Assembly (NCBI GenBank): GCA_030602345.1
Contig: JAUVZX010000003.1
Span: 1 to 64,000 of the forward strand
Origin: Bacilli bacterium
GTDB taxonomy: Bacteria > Bacillota_I > Bacilli_A > RF39 > UBA660
DNA: 64,000 bases
Direction of reading: 5' to 3'
Made by a program: the position numbers and the translations under genes
Part shown: positions 7,567 to 16,974 of the stretch, one piece after another
How the letters are laid out: each line of letters begins with the position of its first letter
Position numbering within the stretch: position 1 is the first letter of the stretch
The notes under the pieces: generated by a model
Databases searched by the model: none
Seen by the model: only the letters and a program-made list of their open reading frames with translations
Told to the model about the DNA's origin: nothing

Positions 7567-10500
7567 ATGCATGATAAATTAAAATTATTATTAGAACAAA
7601 TACAAATACCAAAGGATTTTTATGTGTATTTTAAAGACGGTAATTTAGATAAAATATTAGGTAATAAAAATAAAGATAAATATACTTTTCATATAAGTCT
7701 AGATAAAGTTTTACCATTAGATGTATATCTAATTTTTTTAGACTTACTTCAAAAAAAGTATAACTCTTATGAAGTTAAATTAGATATTAATTATTTAAAT
7801 CAAAATATTAATATAGATGAATATTTCAATCATATAATGAAAAAATATATTGAAGAATCACCAATCTTGTCAGAACTTCCTAATTGTTACAAGGGATATT
7901 GCGATGAGACAATATATTTAGAACTTAATAATAAATCAGAAAATTTAAAATTCAAGCAAATTAAAGATAAAATAGTTAAAGATTTTAAGAATTTTGGTTT
8001 AAGAAGAATTGAATTTGATGTAACTATTTCTAATCCTAAAAAAGACGAAATTCAAGAAGAAATTGATAATTTATCTAATATGAAGGTAAAAAAAATAAAA
8101 AAAGAAACAAAAGTTCTTTTTGGAGAAGAAATTACAACTAAAGTATCTACAATTAAAGAAATAACTTATGAAATTAATAGTGTTTCAATTGAAGGATATA
8201 TTTTTGATATGGAAATTTTTGATTCTCCTAAAGTTAATACTAAAATATTAACTTTAAAAGTTCACGATCATACTGATAGTATGTTAGTTAAGATGTTTTT
8301 TAAAACAAGTAATGAAATAAATGAAATGGCTTCTAAAGTTAAAATAGGTAACTACTATAAAATAAGAGGATATTCTAAAAATGATAATTATGCTAAAGAC
8401 ATTGTTTTAATAGCAAGAGATATCAATTCAAGCGATTTAAAGAAAAATATTCCTAACGATGATGCTTCTGTTAAAAGAGTCGAGTTTCATGCTCATACTC
8501 ATATGAGTCAGATGGATAGCGTCATTAGTGTTAGTGATTTGATTAATCGTGCTGTTCACTATGGGCATCGTGGATTAGCACTAACTGATCACAATAGTGT
8601 TCAATCTTTTCCGGATGCGTATTATATTTTTCAAAAAATAGCAAAAACTAATGAAGATTTTAAATTAGTATACGGTGTAGAATTAAGCATGGTCGATGAT
8701 GATATATCTTTGGTAGTTAGACCGAAAGATAGAGTCATGTTAGAAGAGACATATATTGTCTTTGACGTTGAAACAACAGGTTTTAATGCTTATGGAGAAG
8801 ATCAAATAATTGAAATTGGAGCAGTAAAGCTTTTTGATGGAAAAGTAATTGATTCTTTTTCTAAATTAATTGATCCTAAAAGAAAATTGGTAAAAAAAAT
8901 CACTGAAATCACAGGTATTACAGATGAAATGTTAAAAGGTCAACCTAGTGAGGAAGAAGTTGTTAAAGAATTTTTAGATTTTATTGGTGATTATACTTTA
9001 GTAGCACATAATGCTAAATTTGATATTTCTTTCTTAGAAAGTGCTATCAAAAAATATAAATTTAATGAATTAAATAATACGGTTTTAGACACTTTAGAGT
9101 TATCTAGAACATTAGAGCCTGATAACTTTAGGCATAGTTTATCAGCTTTAGTTAAAAGATATGATATTCCATTTGATGAAGACTCACATCACCGCGCTGA
9201 ATATGATGCTAAAGCGACAGCGTTGATTTTTCATAAGATGTTAACAAAATTAAATAATATGAATATTGAAAATATTAATCAATTGGATAAATTATTAAAA
9301 GTGGAAGATATTTTTAAATTTGGAAGAGCTTATCATATTAATGTAATTGCTAAAAATAGAAACGGGTTAAAGAATTTATTTAAATTAGTTTCACTTGCAA
9401 ATACTACATATTTATATAAAACGCCAAAAATACCTAGAACAGAAATTGTTAAATTAAGAGAAGACTTACTAATTGGTAGTGGTTGCTATGAAAGTGAAAT
9501 ATTTAATCAAGCAAGAAGTAAAAGTGATGAAGAATTATCTAATTTAATTTCTTTTTATGATTATGTTGAGGTTCAGCCAATTGATGCATATCATCATTTA
9601 ATTCAAATGAATGATTTTGCAAATGAAAAAGAAATAGAAGAACATATTAAGAAGATAGTTAGATTAACTAAAGAAACAGGTAAAATGATTATCGCAACAG
9701 GAGATGTTCATCACTTAGATAAAGAAGACAAATTATTTAGAGAAATTTTAGTAAATCAAAAGGTTCCTGGTGGAGGAAGACATCCTTTAGCAAGAAATTC
9801 AATTTATGAGATACCATCTCTTCACTATAGAACAACAAATGAGATGTTAGAAGGTTTATCATTTTTAGAAGATGCATATGATTTAGTTGTGACTAATCCT
9901 AATTCATTGTTAGATCAAATTGAAAAAGTAGAAGTATTTATTGATACAAAAGGAATTCCTTTTAGTCCTAAAATAGATAATTCTAAGGAAATAGTTACTA
10001 ATATGGTATATGATAGAGCAAAAGAACTATATGGTGATGATTTGCCGTCTCTTATCTTAGAAAGAATTGAAAAAGAATTAAATGGTATTGTTTCTAGTGG
10101 ATTTGATGTTATTTATTTAATTTCTCAAAAATTAGTTAAAAAATCAAATGATGATGGATATCCAGTTGGTTCTAGAGGATCAGTTGGTTCATCTTTAGTG
10201 GCAACTTTGATGGGAATTACAGAAGTTAATCCTCTTCCTGCTCATTATGTTTGTCCAAGCTGTAAACATTCACTATTTGAATTAAACAATGAAAAATTAT
10301 ACAAAACTTATTCAAGTGGTTATGATCTTCCAGATTTAAACTGTCCAAAATGCAATAATTTAATGAATAAAGAAGGACAAGATATTCCTTTTGCTACTTT
10401 CTTAGGATTTGAAGCTGATAAAGTTCCTGATATTGATTTAAATTTTTCAGGAGATTATCAAAATAAAGCACATGATTATACTAAAGAACTCTTTGGAGAA

Positions 10501-11862
10501 GATAATGTATTTAGAGCAGGTACTATTGGTACTGTTGCTGATAAAACAGCATTTGGTTTCGTTAAAGGATATTGTGAAGAAAAAAATATAACTTTGAGAA
10601 GTGCTGAAATGGAAAGACTTGCTAAAGGTTGTACTGGTGCAAAAAGAACAACAGGACAACATCCGGGAGGAATAGTTGTTGTTCCTAATTATATGGAAGT
10701 ATTTGATATAACTCCATATCAATATCCGGCAGATGATAGTAATTCAAGTTGGAGAACAACGCATTTTGATTTCCATTCGATTGATCAAGCATTATTGAAA
10801 CTTGATATTTTAGGACACGATGATCCAACTATGTTAAAAAAGTTGCAAGATTTAACTAATAAAGACATGTTAAAAATTAACATGGATGATGAAAAAGTTC
10901 TAGAATTATTTAGAAGTCCAAAAGCTATGGGAGTAACTAAGGAACAAATAAATTGTGAAACAGGATCATTAGGATTGCCAGAATTTGGTACGACACTAAC
11001 AGTCAATATGTTGCATACAACTCAGCCAAAGAAATTTTCAGATTTAGTAAAATTATCTGGTTTATCTCATGGTACTGATGTATGGACAGGCAATGCCGAG
11101 GAATTAATTAAAAATAAAATATGTGATTTTGATGAAGTAATTGGTTGTCGTGATGATATTATGATCTATTTAATGAACAAGGGTATGGAGCCAAAACAAG
11201 CATTTAAAATAATGGAGTTTGTCAGAAAAGGAAAACCAAGTCAAGATAAAAAAACTTGGGATGAATTTGTTCAAATAATGAATCAATATGATTTAGAAGA
11301 ATGGTATGTTGATTCATGTACTAAAATAAAATATATGTTTCCTAAAGCACATGCTGTTGCGTATGTAATGAGTGCTTTTAGGATTGCATGGTTCAAACTA
11401 TATTATCCATTGGAATATTATGCAGTTTATTTTTCAGTAAGGTCTAATGATTTTGATGTTGAAATAATGCAAAAAGGTTACAACGCCATTAAAAATAAAT
11501 ATCAAGAAATCATGTTAAAACAAAAAGAAGCGTCAAATAAAGAACTTTCATTAGCAGATACTCTCTCAATTGCTTTAGAAGCTTCTGCCAGAGGAATTAA
11601 ATTTGGTAATATTGATCTATATTATTCTGATGCAAAAGATTTTGTTATAAAAGATGGTATTTTATTACCTCCATTTAGATCTTTAGATGGTTTGGGAGAT
11701 ACTGTTGCTAATAAAATCAAAGAAGAAAGAGAAAAAAATCCTTTCTTAAGTGTTGAAGATTTCCAAAAAAGAGCAAAAGTTTCATCGACATTAATTGATA
11801 AAATGAAAAAGATGAAAATATTAGATGATCTAGATGAATCTAGCCAATTAAGTTTATTTTAG
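7567..11862 (+). CDS. polC: DNA polymerase III PolC-type, alpha subunit
   Basis: A 1431-aa replicative polymerase of low-GC Gram-positives. In order: N-terminal and OB domains (~1-300), PHP domain ('HAHTHMSQMDS', ~307), an inserted 3'-5' proofreading exonuclease (DVETTG at ~399, 'HNAKFD', 'HRAEYDAKA'), the catalytic core ('PDIDLNFSGDYQ'), a Cys4 zinc site ('CPSCKHS' and 'CPKC') and a C-terminal HhH region. All exonuclease acidic motifs are present, so proofreading should be intact. The start at 7567 follows GGTGATAAA; the -10 TATACT (7545-7550) gives a leader of about 10 nt. It is not next to proS/rseP as in Bacillus. Confidence 0.97.
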   Translation: MHDKLKLLLEQIQIPKDFYVYFKDGNLDKILGNKNKDKYTFHISLDKVLPLDVYLIFLDLLQKKYNSYEVKLDINYLNQNINIDEYFNHIMKKYIEESPILSELPNCYKGYCDETIYLELNNKSENLKFKQIKDKIVKDFKNFGLRRIEFDVTISNPKKDEIQEEIDNLSNMKVKKIKKETKVLFGEEITTKVSTIKEITYEINSVSIEGYIFDMEIFDSPKVNTKILTLKVHDHTDSMLVKMFFKTSNEINEMASKVKIGNYYKIRGYSKNDNYAKDIVLIARDINSSDLKKNIPNDDASVKRVEFHAHTHMSQMDSVISVSDLINRAVHYGHRGLALTDHNSVQSFPDAYYIFQKIAKTNEDFKLVYGVELSMVDDDISLVVRPKDRVMLEETYIVFDVETTGFNAYGEDQIIEIGAVKLFDGKVIDSFSKLIDPKRKLVKKITEITGITDEMLKGQPSEEEVVKEFLDFIGDYTLVAHNAKFDISFLESAIKKYKFNELNNTVLDTLELSRTLEPDNFRHSLSALVKRYDIPFDEDSHHRAEYDAKATALIFHKMLTKLNNMNIENINQLDKLLKVEDIFKFGRAYHINVIAKNRNGLKNLFKLVSLANTTYLYKTPKIPRTEIVKLREDLLIGSGCYESEIFNQARSKSDEELSNLISFYDYVEVQPIDAYHHLIQMNDFANEKEIEEHIKKIVRLTKETGKMIIATGDVHHLDKEDKLFREILVNQKVPGGGRHPLARNSIYEIPSLHYRTTNEMLEGLSFLEDAYDLVVTNPNSLLDQIEKVEVFIDTKGIPFSPKIDNSKEIVTNMVYDRAKELYGDDLPSLILERIEKELNGIVSSGFDVIYLISQKLVKKSNDDGYPVGSRGSVGSSLVATLMGITEVNPLPAHYVCPSCKHSLFELNNEKLYKTYSSGYDLPDLNCPKCNNLMNKEGQDIPFATFLGFEADKVPDIDLNFSGDYQNKAHDYTKELFGEDNVFRAGTIGTVADKTAFGFVKGYCEEKNITLRSAEMERLAKGCTGAKRTTGQHPGGIVVVPNYMEVFDITPYQYPADDSNSSWRTTHFDFHSIDQALLKLDILGHDDPTMLKKLQDLTNKDMLKINMDDEKVLELFRSPKAMGVTKEQINCETGSLGLPEFGTTLTVNMLHTTQPKKFSDLVKLSGLSHGTDVWTGNAEELIKNKICDFDEVIGCRDDIMIYLMNKGMEPKQAFKIMEFVRKGKPSQDKKTWDEFVQIMNQYDLEEWYVDSCTKIKYMFPKAHAVAYVMSAFRIAWFKLYYPLEYYAVYFSVRSNDFDVEIMQKGYNAIKNKYQEIMLKQKEASNKELSLADTLSIALEASARGIKFGNIDLYYSDAKDFVIKDGILLPPFRSLDGLGDTVANKIKEEREKNPFLSVEDFQKRAKVSSTLIDKMKKMKILDDLDESSQLSLF

Positions 11863-11863
11863 T

Positions 11864-11892
11864 TTGACAATTATGTTGAAAAAATATATTAT
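11864..11892 (+). promoter_or_regulatory. Promoter for the 122-aa gene downstream of polC
   Basis: A consensus -35 TTGACA (11864-11869) and a -10 TATTAT (11887-11892) are separated by 17 nt. They lie directly after the polC stop, with no terminator between. Confidence 0.65.
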
Positions 11893-11915
11893 ATTTAAAA
11901 CGAGAGGGAAATATT

Positions 11916-12284
11916 ATGAATACGTATAAAATTCCGACATCAAGGCTTAAAAGATTGACAGATTCGAGTGAAAAGAATCCACCTTCATTCTTAGCAGAGT
12001 ATAGAGATAAAAAGATTCCAACTTTTTTAATTCTTAGAAAAAAAGGGGAAATATATATTGAGGCTCATACTAAATTAGAAATTTATCCAATGCATCTTAA
12101 AAATCAATCAACTGGTTTGTTTATTGATGAAAAAGATTTAACGACAGTAAACGAAAAGCAAATGGAATATATTTTTGGTGCTTTATCTGAGAAAGAACTA
12201 GAATTAGTTTTTTATAAATATCTTTTAGATTTTTATGAAGCGGGCAAGAGATATAGTAGAAGAACTTCATTGATTAGAAAGTAA
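11916..12284 (+). CDS. Conserved-looking hypothetical protein (122 aa)
   Basis: I do not recognise this family. It is soluble, with no signal peptide or membrane segment. The N-terminal half is probably beta-rich ('IPTFLILRKKGEIYIEAHT'), the C-terminal half helical ('EKQMEYIFGALSEKELELVFYKYL' region), and the tail basic (RRTSLIRK). It has its own good promoter and SD (GAGAGGG), and ends at a strong terminator, so it is very likely a real monocistronic gene between the two DNA polymerase genes. No function is claimed. Confidence 0.7.
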   Translation: MNTYKIPTSRLKRLTDSSEKNPPSFLAEYRDKKIPTFLILRKKGEIYIEAHTKLEIYPMHLKNQSTGLFIDEKDLTTVNEKQMEYIFGALSEKELELVFYKYLLDFYEAGKRYSRRTSLIRK

Positions 12285-12312
12285 GAAAACAAGGGTCCTT
12301 GTTTTCTTTTTA
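12285..12312 (+). terminator. Strong terminator before polA
   Basis: Perfect arms GAAAACAAGG/CCTTGTTTTC with a very short loop, followed by a T run. Confidence 0.85.
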
Positions 12313-12352
12313 TTTTATGGTAATTATGGTATATTAGATATGGAAGTGATTT

Positions 12353-14941
12353 ATGAAAAGATTAGTGTTAATAGACGGTAACAATTTATTATTTAGAAGC
12401 TATTATGCAACAGCTTATTCAGGTAATTTCATGAAAAATAGCAAGGGTTTTCCAACCAATGCTTTATTTAGTTTTGTCAATATGATTAATAAAATTATTG
12501 ATGAAGAAAAGCCAGAGTATATGTTGGTAGCTTTTGATAAAGGGAAGACTTTTAGACATGAAAAATATGAGAATTATAAGGATGGAAGATTAGAGACTCC
12601 AGATGAGCTAAAACTTCAATTTCCTTATGCTAAAAAAATATTAGATGCTATGGGAATTTTCAATAGTGAAGTTGAAAATTATGAAGCAGATGACATAATC
12701 GGAACTCTTTCATTAATCGCTGCGACAGATGACAATATTAAATGTACAATAATTAGTAGTGATAAAGATTTACTTCAATTAATAGATAAAGATGTTGAAA
12801 TAAAATTATTAAAACAAAAAGACTATATAAGATATGATTATGATAGTTTTAAGAAAGAATTTGAAATAGAACCCAAAAATATCGTAGATTTAAAGGCTCT
12901 ACAAGGAGATAGTTCTGATAACATTCCTGGAGTAAAAGGAATCGGAGAAAAAACAGCTTTAAAATTAATTCAAGAATATAGTAATATCGATAATTTATAT
13001 TCTAATATTGATAATATTGCAGGGAAATTAAAAGAAAAATTGATTAATGACAAAGATAAAGCTTATTTATCACATGATCTTGCTACTATTTATAAGCACG
13101 TTCCTTTAAATTTTGAAATTGACTATTTAAAATATAAAGGTCCTTTAGCAGCAGAAATCGAAGAGTTATTTAATGAACTAGAATTTTATTCTCTATTAAA
13201 AAAAGAAAATAAAAAAATAGAAAATAATAATTTATTAGTAAATATTGTGAAGAATAAAGATGAAATATTTATAGATGGTCCATGTGCAATATACTTAGAA
13301 ACTTTAGGAAATAATTATCATAAAGATGAAGTATTGGGTTTGGGAATTTATAGTGAACAAAATAGTTATTATGTTCCTTTAGAAATACTTAAGCAAAAAC
13401 CCAATATATTATTAAGTAATATTAAGTATACATATGATTTGAAAAAATTATATGTAGCTTTAAAATGGTTAGATTTAAATATTGGAAATGTTGTATTTGA
13501 TACTATGCTTGCTGCCAATACGTTAGACTATAATGTTAAAGAAGATATAAGTTATTTAGCTAAACAATTTAATTATGATATCGATTTTTATGAAAATGTA
13601 TATGGAAAAGAAAACAAATTAATTAAACCAAGTGAAGAGGTAATTGCTAAAAATGCTATTGCAAAAGCTAAGTTTATTTATGAAACTTATAAAATATTTA
13701 ATGACAAATTGAAAGAAGAAGAGCAATTTGATTTATATAATGAAGTAGAGCTTCCTCTATGTGTTGTTTTAGGTAATATGGAATATACAGGTATAACTGT
13801 TGATGCTGATACAATTACTCAAATGGGTCAAGAAATTGATATAAAGATAGAACTTATAGTTCAACAAATTTATAATCTATCAGGAGTAGAATTTAATATA
13901 TCCTCTCCAAAACAATTAGGAGAGATACTGTTTGAAAAAATAGGATTGCCTCATGGTAAAAAAACACTAACAGGGTATTCAACGTCGGTAGATGTGTTAG
14001 TTAAATTAAAATCAAAACATCCAATTATTCCTTTAATTATGGAATATCGAAATTTAACAAAGTTAAAATCAACTTATATTGAAGGCTTATTAAGTTCTAT
14101 TTTCGCAGATGGTAAAATACATACTATTTATAATCAAATTATTGCAAGAACGGGAAGATTATCTTCAATAGAGCCTAATTTACAAAATATTCCAATTAGA
14201 TCTGAATATGGTAAGTTAATTAGAAAAGCTTTTGTCGCGAGTGATGATTGTGTTATTTTAAGTAGTGATTATTCCCAAATTGAGTTGAGAGTTTTAGCTC
14301 ATATTGCTAATATTCCTTCTTTAATAAAAGCTTTTAATGAAAAAATGGATATTCATACTAAGACTGCAGCCGATATATTTAGAGTAGAGCCAGATTTAGT
14401 TACTAAGGAACAAAGAAGAATAGCTAAAGCAGTTAACTTTGGAATTATATATGGAATTAGTCCGTTTGGACTTTCTGAAAATCTAGATATTCCAATTACA
14501 AAAGCAAAAGAATTTATTGATGACTATTTTAAAACTTATCCAGGTATAAAACTATATATGGAAGAAACAATAAAAGAAGCTTATAAAAATTTTTATGTAA
14601 AAACTTTATTTAATCGTAAGAGAAACTTAGATGAACTTAAAAATCCTGTTTTCACAATTAGACAACAAGGAGAAAGAATGGCTTTAAATACTCCAATTCA
14701 AGGTACAAGTGCAGATATTATTAAAAAAGCGATGGTCGACATATATAAAGAGTTTCACAAACAAGAAATTAAATCAAAAATGATTTTGCAAGTTCACGAT
14801 GAATTGGTATTTGATGTTAAAAAAGAAGAATTAGAAAAAGTAATTGCTATAGTTAAAAAATGTATGGAAGAAGCTTATCAATTATCAGTTCCTTTGGATG
14901 TTGATATAGAATATGGAAAGAGTTGGTATCATTTAAAATGA
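12353..14941 (+). CDS. polA: DNA polymerase I (proofreading-inactive)
   Basis: An 862-aa repair polymerase for primer removal and gap filling. The N-terminal 5'-3' exonuclease/FEN domain (~1-290) begins 'RLVLIDGNNLLFRSYYA'. The middle 3'-5' exonuclease-like domain (~300-460) lacks catalytic acidic residues: the DTE motif reads YLE and the 'KYD' aspartate is Thr. The polymerase domain has motif A (DYSQIELR), motif B ('RRIAKAVNFGIIYG') and motif C (QVHDELVF). Loss of proofreading is usual in Bacillus-type Pol I. The stop overlaps the next start as ATGA. Confidence 0.97.
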   Translation: MKRLVLIDGNNLLFRSYYATAYSGNFMKNSKGFPTNALFSFVNMINKIIDEEKPEYMLVAFDKGKTFRHEKYENYKDGRLETPDELKLQFPYAKKILDAMGIFNSEVENYEADDIIGTLSLIAATDDNIKCTIISSDKDLLQLIDKDVEIKLLKQKDYIRYDYDSFKKEFEIEPKNIVDLKALQGDSSDNIPGVKGIGEKTALKLIQEYSNIDNLYSNIDNIAGKLKEKLINDKDKAYLSHDLATIYKHVPLNFEIDYLKYKGPLAAEIEELFNELEFYSLLKKENKKIENNNLLVNIVKNKDEIFIDGPCAIYLETLGNNYHKDEVLGLGIYSEQNSYYVPLEILKQKPNILLSNIKYTYDLKKLYVALKWLDLNIGNVVFDTMLAANTLDYNVKEDISYLAKQFNYDIDFYENVYGKENKLIKPSEEVIAKNAIAKAKFIYETYKIFNDKLKEEEQFDLYNEVELPLCVVLGNMEYTGITVDADTITQMGQEIDIKIELIVQQIYNLSGVEFNISSPKQLGEILFEKIGLPHGKKTLTGYSTSVDVLVKLKSKHPIIPLIMEYRNLTKLKSTYIEGLLSSIFADGKIHTIYNQIIARTGRLSSIEPNLQNIPIRSEYGKLIRKAFVASDDCVILSSDYSQIELRVLAHIANIPSLIKAFNEKMDIHTKTAADIFRVEPDLVTKEQRRIAKAVNFGIIYGISPFGLSENLDIPITKAKEFIDDYFKTYPGIKLYMEETIKEAYKNFYVKTLFNRKRNLDELKNPVFTIRQQGERMALNTPIQGTSADIIKKAMVDIYKEFHKQEIKSKMILQVHDELVFDVKKEELEKVIAIVKKCMEEAYQLSVPLDVDIEYGKSWYHLK

Positions 14942-15756
14942 AAGAAGTAATTATTAAAGATTTAATTGTTCTATACTCAATCAACATATTATCTGGCTTC
15001 ATTCAAATAGTAGGAGGCCTTTTAGGTTTATCTCTTTCTTTAGTTGCCAGTGGAATCAATAATCTTAGTAGAGTGTTTTCAAACATGATTGGAGCATACC
15101 ATATGTTCAATAACAATAAGGAATTCAAGTTAAAAGAATTATATTTAAATTCTTTAACTGTAGGATTTGCCATTATCATGGGTTCTTTATACATATTTTA
15201 TCAAATTGGACAAGGACAAATTAGTAAACCAGATTCAAGGTTGATATATATATTAATTGTTCTAATAATATTAATTTCATATATAGAGAAAGCAATATCA
15301 AAAAGATTTAAAAAATATAAAGATAAATTTTTCTTTCCGAACAGAGAGAAAACAAAATTTGATCAAATGATTACCTTAATGGTGTTATTTTCATTAATTA
15401 TAAGTCAATTTTATAAGTTTGATTATTTTGAAGGATTAACTGCTTTTATAATTGGAATACTGACAACTTTATTAGGTATCACATTATTAAAGGAAGCTTT
15501 AAGTGGCCTTTTAGGTAAACCTTTTAAAGATAAAAAAATAATAGATACCATTAATTCATTATTACAAGAAGAAAAACCGATAAAAGAAGTAGAAAATTTA
15601 GTGATAACTAAATATGGAAACCATTATAAAGTAATTATGACTATTCTGCTTGAAGAAAATTTAGGATACGAACAAGTATATGACTTTTTAGAACAATTAG
15701 AAAAAAAGTTAAAAAAAGAAGTTAAGTATATTAATGTTTATGTTGAGCCAAAATAG
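14938..15756 (+). CDS. Cation diffusion facilitator-like membrane protein lacking metal ligands
   Basis: A 272-aa protein with about six membrane segments and a C-terminal cytosolic domain (~195-272) that matches the CDF dimerisation ferredoxin-like fold ('YGNHYKVIMTILLEE' then 'LEQLEKKLKKE'). The TM2 region 'SLSLVASGINNLSRVFSN' aligns with the CDF segment that normally carries the D-x3-D or H-x3-D zinc site but has none of those residues; the TM5 counterpart ('TKFDQMITLMVL') also lacks the H-x3-D pair. It may therefore not carry Zn/Mn by the usual mechanism. It is translationally coupled to polA (ATGA). The family call is moderate, and the activity is unknown. Confidence 0.6.
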   Translation: MKEVIIKDLIVLYSINILSGFIQIVGGLLGLSLSLVASGINNLSRVFSNMIGAYHMFNNNKEFKLKELYLNSLTVGFAIIMGSLYIFYQIGQGQISKPDSRLIYILIVLIILISYIEKAISKRFKKYKDKFFFPNREKTKFDQMITLMVLFSLIISQFYKFDYFEGLTAFIIGILTTLLGITLLKEALSGLLGKPFKDKKIIDTINSLLQEEKPIKEVENLVITKYGNHYKVIMTILLEENLGYEQVYDFLEQLEKKLKKEVKYINVYVEPK

Positions 15757-15757
15757 T

Positions 15758-15785
15758 TTGACAAAAAAATAAAAACATTTATAAT
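15758..15785 (+). promoter_or_regulatory. Consensus promoter for the 129-aa gene
   Basis: TTGACA (15758-15763) and TATAAT (15780-15785) with a 16-nt spacer, just after the CDF-like gene. Confidence 0.75.
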
Positions 15786-15803
15786 ACTTAATTGGTGATG
15801 AAA

Positions 15804-16193
15804 ATGTTTAAATTAATCAAAAAAAATCATAAAGTAAATAATAACAGTTTTAATATTAGTAGTATTTGTGAGCATCCATCATGGTTGATTTTATCAGAAT
15901 CAATTGGTGAAAATGAAGAAGAGATACAAATGGAAGCAAGATGCTTGATATGTGGAGCTGTTCATATTAAAAAAGATGATGAATTTATTTATAAATACGA
16001 TTATTTAAATGAAAAGTACATTTCAAACTATATTAAAATGAGTCAATTGAATAATTTTAGTAATTTAGATGAAGAAACTATTTATAATATAGTTAAATTA
16101 GAATATTTTAAATGGTTAGAAGAGAAAAAAGAAATAGCAAGTAATTCTTTTGGTTTCTTTGAAGAATATTCAGAAAGAACAAAAAAGAAGTAA
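15804..16193 (+). CDS. Hypothetical protein with a possible zinc site (129 aa)
   Basis: Family not recognised. Residues ~22-25 contain C-E-H and ~52-57 contain C-L-I-C-G, followed by a histidine, so a small CxH...CxxC zinc knuckle is possible. The rest is charged and helical, with a basic tail. ATG 15804 was chosen because GGTGATG lies 3 nt upstream; in-frame TTG, GTG and ATG codons upstream fall inside this SD. It has a strong promoter and converges on the next gene at a shared terminator. Confidence 0.65.
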   Translation: MFKLIKKNHKVNNNSFNISSICEHPSWLILSESIGENEEEIQMEARCLICGAVHIKKDDEFIYKYDYLNEKYISNYIKMSQLNNFSNLDEETIYNIVKLEYFKWLEEKKEIASNSFGFFEEYSERTKKK

Positions 16194-16210
16194 TTAATTA
16201 CTTCTTTTTT
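16181..16210. terminator. Bidirectional terminator between convergent genes
   Basis: A perfect 15-bp-arm palindrome (AAAAAAGAAGTAATT and its complement) with A and T runs on both sides. It overlaps the ends of both convergent genes. Confidence 0.8.
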
Positions 16211-16668
16211 ACTTTAGTTTCTACTTTTTGTTTATCTGGGAAAAATGCTTTTTGTAATTTTTGCATCATCTCTATTTCCGAATAGATATGAATCCAATCC
16301 TGCCTATTAGATGTAGTTAGTTGTTCAAATTTTATGAAATCCATTTCTAAATAATTATATACTTTATCACTTACTCTTTTAAAACCTTCATACTTGTAAA
16401 GCTTATTTCCATCTTTTTTATAAAATCCTTTGTTTTTTCCATCTGTTACTACAAAAAGATTTTCAGTAATTTTTTCTTTTCTAAATGTTTCCATAAACCA
16501 CGTGTTGATATCGTTATTCATTAATTTAAAACCCTGATGTGCAGATATTTCTAATGTGTTTGAAATAACAAAGATTGTGTCATTAATTAATTTTCCATTG
16601 TTTTCTTTTGCCAAAAAGTATTGATAAGGCACTATATTAAGTTCTTGTATTTTTTTAACTATTTTCAT
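16198..16668 (-). CDS. Hypothetical protein (156 aa)
   Basis: Family not recognised. A soluble, mixed alpha/beta protein without signal peptide or membrane segment. It includes a motif-rich middle ('VVTDGKNKGFYKKDGNKLYKYEGF') that looks like beta-hairpins, and a C-terminal helix ending in a lysine tail. The SD GGAGG lies 6-7 nt before the ATG. It converges with the 129-aa gene and diverges from the serS leader. No function is claimed. Confidence 0.65.
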   Translation of the reverse strand: MKIVKKIQELNIVPYQYFLAKENNGKLINDTIFVISNTLEISAHQGFKLMNNDINTWFMETFRKEKITENLFVVTDGKNKGFYKKDGNKLYKYEGFKRVSDKVYNYLEMDFIKFEQLTTSNRQDWIHIYSEIEMMQKLQKAFFPDKQKVETKVKKK

Positions 16669-16730
16669 AAGTCCTCCGTATTGATAAATATATTAACATT
16701 TTATTTATATTTGGTCAAACTCAAAAGTAC

Positions 16731-16759
16731 TTGCATTTAAAAAACGGTTAAAGTATAAT
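16731..16759 (+). promoter_or_regulatory. Promoter of the serS T-box leader
   Basis: TTGCAT (16731-16736) and TATAAT (16754-16759) with a 17-nt spacer. Confidence 0.75.
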
Positions 16760-16765
16760 ATGAAA

Positions 16766-16958
16766 TATACAAAGCAATGAACAAGAATAGTAACTAATTA
16801 TTTATTTTTAGAAAGCTAGTGGTTGATGCAAACTAGTAATAAAGATTAGCGAATCTACTTGGGAGCGGAATGAAAACATTCCCGGGAAACCGTTATTACA
16901 AGCAAGGCTTATTTAGGATGGCACCGCATTTTTATGCTCCTATGTGAGTCTTTTTTTA
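16766..16958 (+). promoter_or_regulatory. T-box riboswitch, serine specifier TCT
   Basis: The stem I apical motif (AGCTAGTGGTTGATG..) is followed by the specifier loop GAA-TCT-ACTT with the serine codon at 16854-16856. The T-box AGGATGGCACCGC is at 16915-16927. The terminator pairs TAGGA/TCCTA and GCAT/ATGC and ends in seven T. Uncharged tRNA-Ser should stabilise the antiterminator and turn on serS. Confidence 0.9.
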
Positions 16959-16974
16959 TTATAAAGGAGGAAAT

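Noticed and set aside
12353-14941. Loss of the 3'-5' exonuclease residues in Pol I considered as unusual
   Set aside because: This loss is normal for Bacillus-type Pol I.
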